Assembly: GCA_964451375.1 (NCBI GenBank)
Contig: CAYVIN010000035.1
Span: 1 to 38,273, forward strand
DNA: 38,273 nucleotides
Direction: 5' to 3'
Source of the DNA: JAGXQV01 sp964451375
Lineage (GTDB): Bacteria; Pseudomonadota; Gammaproteobacteria; Burkholderiales; Sulfuricellaceae
Made by a program: the position numbers and the translations under genes. The notes beneath the pieces are model-generated. The model was not told the origin of the DNA, did not search any database, and saw only the letters and a list, made by a program, of their open reading frames with translations. Position 1 is the stretch's first letter. Every line of letters begins with the position of its first letter. This document shows positions 22,622 to 30,430 of the stretch, piece by piece.

Positions 22622-23106
22622 AACGATGGCTGATTGGACTGACGACACTGGTTTTTTCCCTGGCCGCTGCGGCGGCGGAGTTTCCCGACGCCGGGAAAAT
22701 TTTCTCCGCGACTTTCGAGGATTTGACCGGCAAACCGGTCGCGCTCGCGGATTTTCAAGGTAAGCCGCTGGTGCTGAACTTCTGGGCAACCTGGTGCAGT
22801 CCGTGCCGCAAGGAGATTCCCGATTTGATCGAAATCCACAAGCAGTTTTCCGGGCGCGGGCTGAACCTGGTCGGCATCGCGGTGGAAGAACCGGGCAAAA
22901 TCGGAGATTTCGCCAGGGAGCAGGGGATCAACTATCCCATCGTCGCGGGCCGCGAAAAAGGCATCTGGCTCTTGCAGACGCTGGGCAACAAAGCGGCGGG
23001 GCTGCCATTTACGGTGGTCATCGACCGCGCCGGAAATATCGTTTTCACCAAACGCGGAGTGATTACACGGGAACGCCTGGAAGGGCTGATCGAGCCGCTG
23101 TTGTAG
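22618..23106 (+). CDS. Periplasmic TlpA/ResA-type thioredoxin
   Basis: A 162-aa exported thiol-disulfide protein. Seen: Sec signal peptide MKRWLIGLTTLVFSLAAAAA, then a thioredoxin fold with active site WATWCSPC (C60, C63), VEEPGKIGDFAREQ (the insertion typical of the TlpA group) and the cis-proline in AGLPFTVV. Members reduce apocytochromes or other periplasmic thiols in cytochrome c maturation. ATG 22618 overlaps the menA stop (ATGA) and follows AGGAG (22606-22610), so the two are translationally coupled, pointing to a respiratory-chain role. The exact client is unknown. Confidence 0.87.
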   Translation: MKRWLIGLTTLVFSLAAAAAEFPDAGKIFSATFEDLTGKPVALADFQGKPLVLNFWATWCSPCRKEIPDLIEIHKQFSGRGLNLVGIAVEEPGKIGDFAREQGINYPIVAGREKGIWLLQTLGNKAAGLPFTVVIDRAGNIVFTKRGVITRERLEGLIEPLL

Positions 23107-23190
23107 ACCGCAAGCGGTGGTGAACGGAACGGGTGTGGTGGAGATTTCCGCGCGGCAGCAAAGCGAAGTGTGGTCTGGGCCGAACCACCG

Positions 23191-23220
23191 CGTCGCGGTC
23201 AGGAGACCGCTCCTACGCGA
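23191..23220. repeat. REP-like palindrome between convergent genes
   Basis: GCGGTC (23195-23200), loop AGGA, GACCGC (23205-23210), within a unit reading CGCGGTCAGGAGACCGCTCC. I recall this AGGAGCGGTCTCCTGACCGC form as a common proteobacterial intergenic repeat. It lies in the 158-base gap between the converging thioredoxin and HD-GYP genes. Confidence 0.6.
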
Positions 23221-23264
23221 TGGCGCAGCGGGCCGTCCAGGGGAAGTTATTTCGTACTCGTTTT

Positions 23265-25433
23265 TTATCCAAGAAAAGCGGCAATATCCACGGTGTCAAT
23301 TTGCTCGGCCTTGAGGAATTGCTCAGCGTAGCGCAGGTAGACGCCGGAGGTGAGGAACAGGTCGAACAGAGCGGGATCAATGTGCCCGTCGGTTTTCATG
23401 CGGTGCAGGATATGCAGGGCTTCCGACAGTTTATTGGGTTTTTTGTAGGGTCGATCCGGTGCGGTGAGGGCTTCGAATACGTCGGCTATCGCCAGGATAC
23501 GCGCGGGAACCGATAATTCGGCGGCGCTCAGGCGGCGCGGATAGCCGCGCCCGTTGAGGGCTTCATGGTGGTTGCCGGCGTATTCGGGAACGCGCCGCAG
23601 GTTGTTGGGAAAAGGCATCTGTTCCAGCATCATGATGCCCTGAATCATGTGTTCGTTGATCTTGTAGCGCTCTTCGTCGGTGAGGGTGCCGTGGCGGATG
23701 CTGAGGTTGTAGATTTCACCATGGTTGTACAGGTGTTCCGGGGCCACCACCTTGAAGCCGTAGGCGGGGTCGATGGGCTGGGTCGATTCGCGGGGAATCA
23801 GGTGTTCCGCCTTGTCGGCGAGAAGTTGTTCGGTGACCGGCAGCGTGGGGGGGGCGTCACAAAAGCGCGAGAGTTCTTCCTGGGAAAGACCGATGCGGTC
23901 GTCGAAATGGCGTTGCCAGGTTTGCGCGGCGATGCGGAGCAGGCGTTCGATACGTTCGGCGCTCATCATTTCGCTGCCGGCGTTGTTTTCGGCGATGAAT
24001 GCAAAGTCGCTTTGTAATTGGGCGTAACGCGCGGCAAAACGGGCCTCGGCAACGCCGGCATCCTCCCCCGCAGCGAGGCTTTCAAGGCGCTCAATGGTCG
24101 CGTCACGCAGCAGCACTTCAAAACGCATCCGAATTTCATGGATGCGGTTGTAGATGGTTTCCAGCTTGGTGGCCTTGTCGATCACGTATTCCGGCGTAGT
24201 GACCTTGCCGCAATCGTGCAGCCACGCGCCAATGCGGAATTCCCGCCATTCGTCTTCATTCCTGAAATTAAACGCGGCGAGTTGCCCGCTCTGCGATTGA
24301 CAGGCCTCTTCGGCGAGCATCAGCCCGAGCACCGGCATCCGCTCGCAATGCCGCCCGGTGTACGGGCTTTTGGCGTCGATGGCGGTGGCGATGACGCGGA
24401 TCATGCTTTCCATCAGGGCTTTTTGCGCATCCAGCAATTGCTGGTTGTCGAGCGCTACGGCGGCCTGCGAGGCGAGCGCCTCGACCAGCGGGACGAGATC
24501 CGCCGCGAAGGGAATAATCGCCCCACTCGCCGGGTCTTTGGCGTTCATGAATTGCACCACGCCGATAACTTCGCCGTTGCGCGGGGCCATCGGTACGGTG
24601 AGCATGGACACTGTGCGATACGCGCTTTCGGCGTCGTGGTGGCGGGTGCCGGAAAGGTCGAAGCGGGTTTCCTGATAGACATCGTCGATCAACACCGGGC
24701 GGTTGTGCAACGCAACCCAGGTGGAGACGTATTTTTCGTTGGGCGCGCCGCTGTCGGGGTCGTAGAGCGGGATGATGATGGAGGGCAACTTGTCGTCGCG
24801 GGTGCGCAGGGCGAAATGCAGATATTTCCGCTCGGCGACCAGATAGATCGTGCCGCCATCACAATTGAGCAGCCGCCGCCCTTCGAAGATGATGTGGCGC
24901 AACAGCTTGGTGCGGTCGCGCTCCATGGACACCATCAGGCCGTTTTCAATGAGCAGGTTGAGCTTGGCGGTGCGTTGTTTTACCTCGTGCTCCTGGCGCT
25001 CGTGGATTGCCAGATGAGCCTGGTATATATACTGGAGCGACAGCAGGTTTTTGATGCGCAACGCCAGTTCGGCGGAATCCACGGGGGTGTCGAGAAACTC
25101 GTTCGCGCCCGCGTCCAGCGCGGCATTGCGGGCCTCGCGGCAGGACGTGGAGGAAATCAGCAGGATCGGGAAAGCGCTGGCCGATTTAATCTCGCGGACG
25201 CGCCGGATCAGGTCGCCGGCTGCACCGTCGGGCAAGCCGATATCCAGCAGCAACAGATCGTTCCGGGGCAATGCGGCAAGGACTTGAGCGGTATCGCCGA
25301 GCACGGTAACTCGCGTGTAGCCCAGCTCCGCCAATAATCCGGTGAGCGGCTCAATAACGTCAGCCGCGCTGCCGCAGACCAGAAGGGCAGGGCCGGCGGC
25401 GCAGGCATCCGTCATGGGGGTAAGAGTAGGCAT
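23265..25433 (-). CDS. REC-GAF-HD-GYP protein, probable c-di-GMP phosphodiesterase
   Basis: A 722-aa soluble regulator. Seen: N-terminal receiver domain (about residues 16-135) with the phosphorylatable Asp in LLLLDIGLPDG; a short helical linker; GAF domain (about 180-330); and a C-terminal HD-GYP domain with HDCGK and the signature HHEALNGRGYP, expected to cleave cyclic di-GMP to pGpG or GMP. The receiver seems to lack the usual lysine (TPVDS where KPF is typical), so phosphorylation signalling may be altered. Between the HD and GYP motifs there is an unusually long helical insertion. The start at ATG 25433 is uncertain (another is at 25415, and neither has a clear binding site). It is 167 bases downstream of chemoreceptor 2, on the same strand. 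Confidence 0.87.
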   Translation of the reverse strand: MPTLTPMTDACAAGPALLVCGSAADVIEPLTGLLAELGYTRVTVLGDTAQVLAALPRNDLLLLDIGLPDGAAGDLIRRVREIKSASAFPILLISSTSCREARNAALDAGANEFLDTPVDSAELALRIKNLLSLQYIYQAHLAIHERQEHEVKQRTAKLNLLIENGLMVSMERDRTKLLRHIIFEGRRLLNCDGGTIYLVAERKYLHFALRTRDDKLPSIIIPLYDPDSGAPNEKYVSTWVALHNRPVLIDDVYQETRFDLSGTRHHDAESAYRTVSMLTVPMAPRNGEVIGVVQFMNAKDPASGAIIPFAADLVPLVEALASQAAVALDNQQLLDAQKALMESMIRVIATAIDAKSPYTGRHCERMPVLGLMLAEEACQSQSGQLAAFNFRNEDEWREFRIGAWLHDCGKVTTPEYVIDKATKLETIYNRIHEIRMRFEVLLRDATIERLESLAAGEDAGVAEARFAARYAQLQSDFAFIAENNAGSEMMSAERIERLLRIAAQTWQRHFDDRIGLSQEELSRFCDAPPTLPVTEQLLADKAEHLIPRESTQPIDPAYGFKVVAPEHLYNHGEIYNLSIRHGTLTDEERYKINEHMIQGIMMLEQMPFPNNLRRVPEYAGNHHEALNGRGYPRRLSAAELSVPARILAIADVFEALTAPDRPYKKPNKLSEALHILHRMKTDGHIDPALFDLFLTSGVYLRYAEQFLKAEQIDTVDIAAFLG

Positions 25434-25600
25434 AGTTGTTTGGGCAAAATGTGGCGACGCGGGCCGCGCTGACCGGTTTGCTGTGACCGCAGCCCGCAAT
25501 CCGGCAGGTAGTCGCGGCAGCCAACCAGCAGCGCTTTTTGATCATAACACAACGCGATTGGATAAGTTCGCGCGCCGCCAACGCCCTCTGCCCACTGGTT

Positions 25601-27241
25601 TTACGCGAGGCGGAACCCTTCTACCGCTGCCTGCATGGTCACCGCGAGTTGCTTGAGATCGTCGGCTGCCAGGGCGACTTTTTCGATGGACTGGGTGTTC
25701 ACCTCGGTCATTTCCGCGACTTTCGCCACTTCCAGGGAAATTTGCGAGCTGACGTTGCTTTCCTCCTCCAGAGATGCGGATATTTCGTTGACCGCTTCCA
25801 GTACGCCGTTCATGCCCGCATCGATATGCAACATCGCTTCGCCAGCCTGAGTCGCCATCCGCACCCCTTCCTTGACGGTGGCGCTACCTTCAGCCATGCC
25901 CTGCACCACATCGGCGGTGCCGCTCTGGATGGCGCTGATCATGGCGGTGATTTCCTGCGTGGATTTGGCGGTGCGTTCCGCCAGTTTGCGCACTTCGTCG
26001 GCCACCACCGCGAAGCCGCGCCCCTGTTCGCCGGCCCGCGCCGCTTCGATGGCGGCGTTCAGCGCGAGCAGATTGGTCTGATCGGCAATGTCCCGAATCA
26101 CGCTGACGATGGCGGAAATTTGCTTGGATTGCTCCCCCAGGGTTTCGATTTTCTGGCAGGAACGATTGACGGTTTCGGAAATCTTGAGCATTTCGGCCGC
26201 CGCGCCTTGGACGATCACCCCGCCCTCGGCGGAATGCTCGCCGGCCCCTACTGCGGTCGCGTGGGTGGTTTTGGCGTTGCCGGCAATCATTTCTATAGTG
26301 ATGGTCATTTCCTCGACCGAGGCCGCCATCGCATACACCGACTGGCTTTGCCGCTCGGTGCTGGCGGAAACCTGATGGGAAACTTCAGAGAGATGCTTGG
26401 CGTTATTGGTCATCTTTTCGGCGCTGTCGTGCACTCGTTCGATCATCGCCCGCAACCCCATTTGCATTTGTTTCATCGCGGCAAGCAGGCTGGTGGTATC
26501 GCCCGCCCTGGTGGGGATCATCACGGAAAGATCGCCGCCGGCAATCGCACTGACCAACTGCTTGGCTTCGCGCGGCTCGCCACCCAGTTCAGAGAGAATG
26601 TCGCGAGCCACCAGATGCAACAGTCCGGCAATAATCACCAGGCCAATCAGGATCAGCACAGCGTCGCGCCCCGCTTCGCGGAGAAACGCGGCATTGACGT
26701 CGTCGATGTAGATACCCGAGCCGATCACCCAACCCCACGGCGCAAATCCCATCACGTAGGAGAGTTTTTCCACCGGCTCGGAAAACCCCGGTTTGGGCCA
26801 CATGTAAAACACGAAGCCAGCCTGCCTGGCGCGCACCGTCTCGACCATTTCGAAGAACAACCGTTTGCCGAGGGGATCCTTGAAATCGCCGATGTCCTTG
26901 CCGTCCATCTCCGGTTTGGTGGGGTGCATCACCATGCGCGGAGTCATGTCGTTGATCCAGAAATATTCCTTGCCGTCATAACGCAGCGCCTTGACGGCGG
27001 CGATGGCCTGTTTTTTTGCCTCGTCTTCGGCCAGGGCACCCTGCTGCGCGAGGCGATGGTAATACTCGACGACGCCGTGGGCGGTTTCGACCAGATGGCG
27101 GGTCTTGATCTGGCGTTCCTGAACAAGATTCAGTTTGAGTGTGTGCAGGGAAAATGCGGAAATCGTGATCAACCCGACTATCGCGACCAGCGCGGCAAGC
27201 AATAACTTTCCACGCAACTTCATGTTGGAAATGATAGACAT
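25601..27241 (-). CDS. Methyl-accepting chemotaxis protein with Cache sensor (receptor 2)
   Basis: A 546-aa chemoreceptor and close paralogue of receptor 1. From ATG 27241 (with GGAGG upstream): first membrane segment (about 10-32), single-Cache domain with KEYFWINDMTPRMVMHP and GFAPWGWVIGSGIYIDDV, second membrane segment (about 192-215), HAMP, and the coiled-coil signalling domain with the tip ADQTNLLALNAAIEAARAGE. Cache domains align without gaps by eye (KTRHLVETAHGV against KTRHVVETAHGV), while the HAMP-proximal and C-terminal parts differ more. It follows the hybE gene on the same strand but has its own promoter at 27330-27357. Expected role: taxis to a small ligand that the two receptors probably share in part. 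Confidence 0.92.
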   Translation of the reverse strand: MSIISNMKLRGKLLLAALVAIVGLITISAFSLHTLKLNLVQERQIKTRHLVETAHGVVEYYHRLAQQGALAEDEAKKQAIAAVKALRYDGKEYFWINDMTPRMVMHPTKPEMDGKDIGDFKDPLGKRLFFEMVETVRARQAGFVFYMWPKPGFSEPVEKLSYVMGFAPWGWVIGSGIYIDDVNAAFLREAGRDAVLILIGLVIIAGLLHLVARDILSELGGEPREAKQLVSAIAGGDLSVMIPTRAGDTTSLLAAMKQMQMGLRAMIERVHDSAEKMTNNAKHLSEVSHQVSASTERQSQSVYAMAASVEEMTITIEMIAGNAKTTHATAVGAGEHSAEGGVIVQGAAAEMLKISETVNRSCQKIETLGEQSKQISAIVSVIRDIADQTNLLALNAAIEAARAGEQGRGFAVVADEVRKLAERTAKSTQEITAMISAIQSGTADVVQGMAEGSATVKEGVRMATQAGEAMLHIDAGMNGVLEAVNEISASLEEESNVSSQISLEVAKVAEMTEVNTQSIEKVALAADDLKQLAVTMQAAVEGFRLA

Positions 27242-27329
27242 GGACACCTCCAGGACGAAACGGCGCGGTTGTCGAATTGTTGTGGCGAAGCCCGTATTTA
27301 CGGTGCTCCGCCTCGCGCGGATTTGTCCA

Positions 27330-27357
27330 AGTATAGTAAGTGTTTGAATACCGTCAA
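27330..27357 (-). promoter_or_regulatory. Sigma-70 promoter for chemoreceptor 2
   Basis: Minus strand: TTGACG (27357-27352), 16-base spacer, TATACT (27335-27330). Each hexamer matches consensus at five of six positions. It lies about 90 bases upstream of the receptor start and makes that gene independent of the hyb operon ending at 27421. Confidence 0.62.
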
Positions 27358-27420
27358 ATGAGACTATTCTAATAATCTCTCTGAAACATGCCACAAACCC
27401 GTCTATTTCCGGCGGCGGTG

Positions 27421-27906
27421 TCAGGAATTGCGGAACAGACCACCCAGCAGACGACGACGCGCCAGCGATACCTCGGGGGCGGGAGGCTCAGGGGCGGGAG
27501 AAGGAGGAGGAGCGCCGACCACGGCCTGCAGGGCCGCCAGTGCTGCGGTGCGGGCGGTTGGCTGATCGGGAAAGTTGTACATCGGCGAAAATAGCTGGCA
27601 GGAAAAAAACTCGCCAAGATCGGCATCCCGGTCGGCGGTAAACAGATATTCGCCGGACGGAAAAGTTAAATTGCATTGTTTGCCCGAATCCAGCGTCGTC
27701 CAAGGACGCCCGGCGGCGGGCAGCAACATCAGGTTCATGAACCAGGGGGTAATCAGGATGCCCAGCCAGCCGTAGGCGGTAAGCTGAAAGGCCGGCGCTT
27801 CGACGGTAAGCGCGGTGTTGAGCACCGGCATGTCGGCCATTTCGTTTTCGTGTATGCGGCGGAACAGCGCTTCCAGTTGAACTGTCGGGGCCTGCTCAAA
27901 GCTCAT
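27421..27906 (-). CDS. hybE: [NiFe]-hydrogenase assembly chaperone HybE
   Basis: A 161-aa cytoplasmic chaperone (HybE/HupJ family) that in E. coli helps hydrogenase-2 assembly and checks the Tat signal of the small subunit before export. Seen: the N-terminal FRRIHENEMADMPVLN, the core YGWLGILITPWFMNLMLLP, the signature FPSGEYLF, and MYNFPDQPTARTAALAAL, then a proline-rich linker and a basic end (LARRRLLGGLF) mimicking a twin-arginine motif, as is common in this family. Its start overlaps hybG by 11 bases; it is the last gene of the hyb operon. Confidence 0.9.
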   Translation of the reverse strand: MSFEQAPTVQLEALFRRIHENEMADMPVLNTALTVEAPAFQLTAYGWLGILITPWFMNLMLLPAAGRPWTTLDSGKQCNLTFPSGEYLFTADRDADLGEFFSCQLFSPMYNFPDQPTARTAALAALQAVVGAPPPSPAPEPPAPEVSLARRRLLGGLFRNS

Positions 27907-28141
27907 ACATGGGCATTTCGGGTTGTTGCAGGATGTCGGTCATCAGCGCCAGGGTTTCCAGGGCGCGCTCCTCATCGACCTTCTCGAAAGCGAAACTGCC
28001 GGCCTTGACCAATAGGTAATCGCCCACCGTCACTTCGTCGAGCATCATCATCAGGCTGACCTGACGAGTTTCGCCAAAACATTCCACCGTCGCCATCATG
28101 CCGTCGGTTTCCAGGACTTTGGAGGGTATCGCCATACACAT
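27896..28141 (-). CDS. hybG: HypC/HybG-type maturation chaperone (copy 2)
   Basis: An 81-aa HypC-family chaperone: MCMAIPSKV with the essential Cys2, then VGDYLLVKAGSFAFEKVDEERA. It carries the iron ligand group from HypD to its client large subunit, presumably HybC because the gene lies inside that operon. It differs from copy 1 (14075-14305) in its N-terminus (MCMAIP against MCLAIP) and tail, as HybG differs from HypC in E. coli; I use the name hybG by operon position. One base separates it from the hybD stop. Confidence 0.9.
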   Translation of the reverse strand: MCMAIPSKVLETDGMMATVECFGETRQVSLMMMLDEVTVGDYLLVKAGSFAFEKVDEERALETLALMTDILQQPEMPMYEL

Positions 28142-28142
28142 G

Positions 28143-28628
28143 TCAGGCTCCGGGAATTTCTTCGAGGGTTACCCCCCAACTGCGGAGTTCTTCCAGGGCC
28201 ATTTCGACCACCTGTGGCAGTTTCGCCGCAACTTCCGGGGTGAGGTCGAGGCTGTTGTCCAGCGACACCGGCACGACGCCGATCACCGTAACGCTGCCCG
28301 GCGATTCTCCGGCGAATTCCAGCGTCGCCAGCACATCGGAAAGACTGACCTGGTGGGGAGACATTTTCATGCTGAAAAACTTCGGCACTTCCGCGCCGGT
28401 AAGTTTAACCACTGTAGCGGGAGCCGCGCCGGTACGCACTGCATCGAGGATCAGCACATGGTCGGCATGGGACAGGTTACCCATAACTTCCATGCCCGAA
28501 GTACCGCCGTCGATCAGTTCGACGGTGTCGGGCAAGCGGTAGCGCCGCTCGATTTCCTCAACCGCGCGCACACCGACACCTTCGTCGGAAAGGATAATGT
28601 TGCCGACACCTAATAAAACAATTCTCAT
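28143..28628 (-). CDS. hybD: Hydrogenase maturation endopeptidase HybD
   Basis: A 161-aa nickel-dependent protease that removes the C-terminal peptide of HybC once Ni is in place. Seen: MRIVLLGVGNIILSDEGVGV with the first metal ligand Glu16, DGGTSGMEVM (Asp), and SPHQVSLSDVL with the conserved His; length equals the family. The ATG lacks a visible Shine-Dalgarno, the leader reading TCCTCCACTCCCC on the coding strand, and a palindromic repeat fills the 75-base gap to hybC, so translation may depend on coupling or be low. Confidence 0.93.
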   Translation of the reverse strand: MRIVLLGVGNIILSDEGVGVRAVEEIERRYRLPDTVELIDGGTSGMEVMGNLSHADHVLILDAVRTGAAPATVVKLTGAEVPKFFSMKMSPHQVSLSDVLATLEFAGESPGSVTVIGVVPVSLDNSLDLTPEVAAKLPQVVEMALEELRSWGVTLEEIPGA

Positions 28629-28644
28629 GGGGAGTGGAGGAACC

Positions 28645-28692
28645 GGTGATGAGTAAGGGGTGGGAGTTTATCCCATTCCCCGCCTCATCACT
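28645..28692. repeat. Family 3 palindrome between hybC and hybD
   Basis: GGTGATGAGTAAGGGGTGGG (28645 on) and TCCCATTCCCCGCCTCATCA (28671 on) form an imperfect stem of about 20 pairs with a five-base loop. It belongs to the same GGTGATGAG family as the hypF insertion. Within the hyb mRNA it would form a strong hairpin right after the hybC stop codon, where it could protect or partly stop the transcript. Confidence 0.65.
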
Positions 28693-28703
28693 CAATTACC
28701 CAA

Positions 28704-30407
28704 TTACAGAGCTTGAACCTTGATGATTTCCTTCTTTTCCGTATCGACCATATGGATGGCGCAGGCGATACAGGGGTCAAAGGAGTGGATGGTGCGCAGG
28801 ACTTCCAGGGGTTTTTCCGGGTCGGCGACCGGATTCCCCATCAGCGAGGCTTCGTAAGGGCCAAGCTGGTCATCTTCGTTGCGCGGGCCGGCGTTCCAGG
28901 TGGAGGGCACCACCGCCTGATAGTTCTTGATCTTGCCGTTGTCGATCACTACCCAGTGCGACAATACGCCGCGCGGCGCTTCGTGGAAGCCCACGCCGGA
29001 CACTTCGCCTTTCGGGAAGGTGGGCGGATTGAAGGTCTTGATGTCACCCTTGGCAAGGTTTTCCATCAGCATCGTCCACTGCCCGTCGAGAATATTGACG
29101 TTCATCCCGGCGGTAATCGAACGCGCCGCATGGCGACCGATGGTGGAATGCAGCGCCGACAGCGGCAGATCAATCTTGCCGACTGCCTTGATGGTGCCCA
29201 AGAGCTTGTTCAGGTATTTCAGGGTCAACTCGTCCTTTGCCGCCACGCCGGCCAGCACCCGCGCCAACGGGCCGACCTGGGCGGGTTTGCCCTGGAAAGT
29301 CGGGGATTTCACCCAGGAATATTTGCCGTTATCCTGGAAATCGGTGTATTCGGGGTTGGTCTCGCCCTTGTAGGGATGCAGCGCACCCTTGCCGCCCTTG
29401 TACCAGGAATGTTTGACCGATTCCGCCACGCCGTCCTGGAACATCTTGTCGTTGAAGGTGGTGATGGGTTTGTAGGCATTCAGATCAGCGCCGGGAATAT
29501 AACCGCCCTTGGTAACGAACTGGGTGCCCTTGGTGTCGAGCGGATAATCCGGCACTGACAGATAATTCATTACGCCCGCGCCGTATTTCGTCCAGTCGGC
29601 ATACATCGCGCCAATCGCGCCAACGTCGATCATGTAGACGTTTTCCACGAAGTCGCGCAGTTTGTCGATTTCCTCCTTCACCGCAAGCAGGCGTTCAATG
29701 GTGAGCACCGATTGACTATCGGTGGAAATCGGGTTGGAAACTCCGCCCACCGCGACGTTCTGGATGTGCGGCGACTTGGAGCCGAGGATGGACACAATCT
29801 TGTTGGCGTGGCGTTGCGCTTCCAGGGCTTGCAGGTAGTGGGTGACGGCCAGCAGGTTCACTTCCGGCGTCAGTTTCATCGCCGGATGCCCCCAATAACC
29901 GTTGGCGAAGATGCCCAGTTGCCCGCCGGCGACGAAGCCCGCCAGTCTTTCCTTGACCTTGCGGAATTCGTGTTTGCTATTGCCGCTCCAGGTTGAGAGA
30001 CTTTCCGCGAGTTGCGCGGTTTTGTCGGGATCGGCCTTGAGTGCGGAGGTCACATCCACCCAGTCGAGCGCGGAGAGGTGGTAGAAATGGACGATCTCGT
30101 CATGCAGCGCATGGGCCGAGATGATCATGTTGCGGATGAATTGCGCGTTGAGCGGGATTTCCATCTGCAGGGCGTTTTCCACCGCACGGATCGAGGCAAT
30201 CGCGTGTACCGTGGTACAGACGCCGCAGAAGCGCTGGGTGATCGCCCAGGCGTCACGCGGGTCGCGGCCCAGCAGGATTTGCTCGACGCCGCGCCACATC
30301 TGGCCGGACGACCAGGCTTTGGTGACTTTCCCGCCATCCACTTCCACGTCGATGCGCAGGTGGCCTTCGATACGGGTAATTGGATCAATCGTAATTCGCT
30401 TTGCCAT
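28704..30407 (-). CDS. hybC: [NiFe]-hydrogenase large subunit, HybC type
   Basis: The 567-aa catalytic subunit that splits or makes H2 at the Ni-Fe site. Seen: TRIEGHLRIDVEVDGG, the first Ni-binding motif RFCGVCTTVH (C61, C64), and the second motif DPCIACAIH (C546, C549) near the C-terminus. After His552 follow 15 residues (MVDTEKKEIIKVQAL), the peptide expected to be cut by HybD. All four Ni-ligating cysteines are present. ATG 30407 is preceded by TGGAG. Its place in an O-A-B-C-D-G-E operon matches E. coli hyb, supporting group 1c. The protein has no signal peptide and travels through Tat with HybO. Confidence 0.97.
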   Translation of the reverse strand: MAKRITIDPITRIEGHLRIDVEVDGGKVTKAWSSGQMWRGVEQILLGRDPRDAWAITQRFCGVCTTVHAIASIRAVENALQMEIPLNAQFIRNMIISAHALHDEIVHFYHLSALDWVDVTSALKADPDKTAQLAESLSTWSGNSKHEFRKVKERLAGFVAGGQLGIFANGYWGHPAMKLTPEVNLLAVTHYLQALEAQRHANKIVSILGSKSPHIQNVAVGGVSNPISTDSQSVLTIERLLAVKEEIDKLRDFVENVYMIDVGAIGAMYADWTKYGAGVMNYLSVPDYPLDTKGTQFVTKGGYIPGADLNAYKPITTFNDKMFQDGVAESVKHSWYKGGKGALHPYKGETNPEYTDFQDNGKYSWVKSPTFQGKPAQVGPLARVLAGVAAKDELTLKYLNKLLGTIKAVGKIDLPLSALHSTIGRHAARSITAGMNVNILDGQWTMLMENLAKGDIKTFNPPTFPKGEVSGVGFHEAPRGVLSHWVVIDNGKIKNYQAVVPSTWNAGPRNEDDQLGPYEASLMGNPVADPEKPLEVLRTIHSFDPCIACAIHMVDTEKKEIIKVQAL

Positions 30408-30430
30408 GAATGTTCTCCAGGTTTCTTAAA

